From Chloroflexota bacterium (GTDB lineage: Bacteria > Chloroflexota > Dehalococcoidia > Lucifugimonadales > Lucifugimonadaceae), in contig VXTA01000300.1 in the NCBI GenBank assembly GCA_009837685.1, forward strand, positions 1-6,225: 6,225 nucleotides of DNA. Reading direction: 5' to 3'. The notes below the pieces were generated by a model. That model was not told the origin of the DNA, did not search any database, and saw only the letters and a list, made by a program, of their open reading frames with translations. The translations under genes and the position numbers were made by a program. Numbering within the stretch: position 1 is the stretch's first letter; every line of letters begins with the position of its first letter. Shown in pieces: positions 5,176 through 6,225 of this stretch.

Positions 5176-6225
5176 ATGAGAAGCAAAGCCGCAATCCACG
5201 TCGAACACGGCAAACCCTTGGCGGTCGACGAGATTGAAATCCCGGACCCTCGTGCCGACCAAGTCCATGTCAAGCTACACTCCAGCGGCGTCTGCCACTC
5301 GCAACTCCACCAGATGCACAACCCGCAGACACCGACACCCTCCCTCCTCGGACATGAAGGCACCGGTACGGTCGTTTCAGTAGGCTCCGAAGTCTCTCAC
5401 GTCAAGGAAGGCGATCTTGCTATCGTGACATGGGTGCCCAAAGACCCGATCCAGGGGCGTTGGACTCCCGAACTTAGCGGCGCGACATACCGTGAAGAAC
5501 CCCTGAACGGCGCAACCTACACCTGGGGCGAAGATGCCCTCGTTTGGGGAGGATACGTAATCCCCATCGACGATGACAACCCCAAAGACATCTCCTCAAT
5601 CGTCGGGTGCGCAGTTCTGACCGGCGCTGGTGCAGTCCTCAACACCGCTCTTGTCCGCCCCGGCGACTCGGTAGCCATCTACGGGATCGGCGGAGTCGGA
5701 ACCTCCGCACTCATCATGGCCAGCATCCTCGAGGCATACCCCTTAATAGCAGTAGACATCGAAGATTCAAAGCTCGAATACGCAAAAGAGATGGGTGCGA
5801 CGCATACCGTCAACGCCATGAACACCGACCCCATCGAAGCGATTCACGAAATAACCGGCGGCGGTACCGACTACGCTTTCGACGCCATCGGACTGCAGAT
5901 AACCAGCGAGCAAATCCTCCCGTCTGTCCGAGGCGGAGGACCTGGAGCCGACAACCATGGCGGAATGGCCGTTCTCATCGGTATGCCGGCGCCCCAGATG
6001 ACTGTCGATCCCGGCCAATTCATGTACCACCAGAAGCAGTATCGAGGCTCCCTCGGCGCAACCTACCCCAAAAAGGACTTCGACCAGTTCCTCCGCTGGC
6101 ACCACGAAGGCAAGTTCCCGCTCGATAAGCTCGTAACCCGCCGCTACACACTCGACCAGATCAACGAAGCCTGCAACGACCTCCAAAACGGCGAGATCTT
6201 GGGTCGCGCCATAATGGTCTACGAC
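5176..6225 (+). CDS. Zinc-dependent alcohol dehydrogenase, medium-chain (MDR) family; 3' end beyond window
   Basis: 350 codons are visible without a stop. The closing GRAIMVYD resembles the usual end of the family, so only a few residues are probably missing. Members oxidise alcohols or reduce aldehydes with NAD(P). Seen: N-terminal GroES-like domain with catalytic-zinc ligands C40 (GVCHS), H60-E61 (GHEGTG) and C145 (VGCAVLTGAG); Rossmann motif GIGGVG at 170-175; and D194 at the end of the next strand, which favours NAD over NADP. The structural-zinc lobe, normally with four cysteines, is replaced by a Trp/Pro/Gly-rich insert without cysteine (about 86-126), as in some MDR branches. ATG 5176 is supported by AGGAG nine bases upstream and by the KAAIHVEHGKPL start typical of the family. 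It is separated from the lipoprotein by 130 nt and may have its own promoter. Substrate unknown. Confidence 0.93.
   Translation, partial: MRSKAAIHVEHGKPLAVDEIEIPDPRADQVHVKLHSSGVCHSQLHQMHNPQTPTPSLLGHEGTGTVVSVGSEVSHVKEGDLAIVTWVPKDPIQGRWTPELSGATYREEPLNGATYTWGEDALVWGGYVIPIDDDNPKDISSIVGCAVLTGAGAVLNTALVRPGDSVAIYGIGGVGTSALIMASILEAYPLIAVDIEDSKLEYAKEMGATHTVNAMNTDPIEAIHEITGGGTDYAFDAIGLQITSEQILPSVRGGGPGADNHGGMAVLIGMPAPQMTVDPGQFMYHQKQYRGSLGATYPKKDFDQFLRWHHEGKFPLDKLVTRRYTLDQINEACNDLQNGEILGRAIMVYD

Noticed and set aside
5607..6128. Arg-rich 173-codon plus-strand open frame
   Set aside because: It is a shifted frame inside the alcohol dehydrogenase, which is well supported by zinc and Rossmann motifs. The Arg/Pro/His-rich composition is typical of a shadow of C-ending codons.

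Overview
The window is ordinary-density bacterial DNA with six protein genes: three on the minus strand (117-2911) and three on the plus strand (3098-6225), arranged head to head around a divergent control region at 2912-3097. The lipoprotein's Thr-Pro-Val-Pro-Pro linker, the Cys-cluster helix-turn-helix (HTH) protein and the mix of a GMC flavoenzyme with a zinc alcohol dehydrogenase all suggest Chloroflexota, perhaps a SAR202- or Dehalococcoidia-like lineage. That assignment is inference from protein style only. There is no rRNA or marker gene to confirm it, and I see no tRNA, CRISPR array or transposase.

Minus block, read from right to left: a strong sigma70-type promoter (TTGACA, 17 bp, TATGTT) drives a 228-aa protein of unknown family. 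After a 3-nt gap comes a 156-aa protein with four clustered cysteines and an HTH. After 89 nt with a 13-bp palindrome comes a complete GMC-family FAD oxidoreductase. Beyond its stop, the first 116 bases hold a helically phased array of GCGGCAA repeats and a small hairpin.

Plus block: cinA (intact N-terminal nucleotide-binding domain, eroded C-terminal PncC-like domain) is followed after 28 nt by a lipoprotein. The lipoprotein has a seven-unit Pro-rich stalk and a duplicated cysteine-pair domain. After 130 nt comes a zinc-type alcohol dehydrogenase whose reading frame is still open at the window end.

The most interesting parts are three. The first is the unknown-protein/Cys-HTH pair, whose promoter carries alternating GAAC/GTTC half-sites (one GAAC-N4-GTTC, the form of a Gram-positive LexA box, overlapping a perfect 14-bp palindrome on the -10 and start). 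The second is the CinA with a lost deamidase motif. The third is the lipoprotein's internally duplicated two-cysteine domain. The two oxidoreductases suggest alcohol or aldehyde oxidation, but nothing in the window ties them into one pathway.
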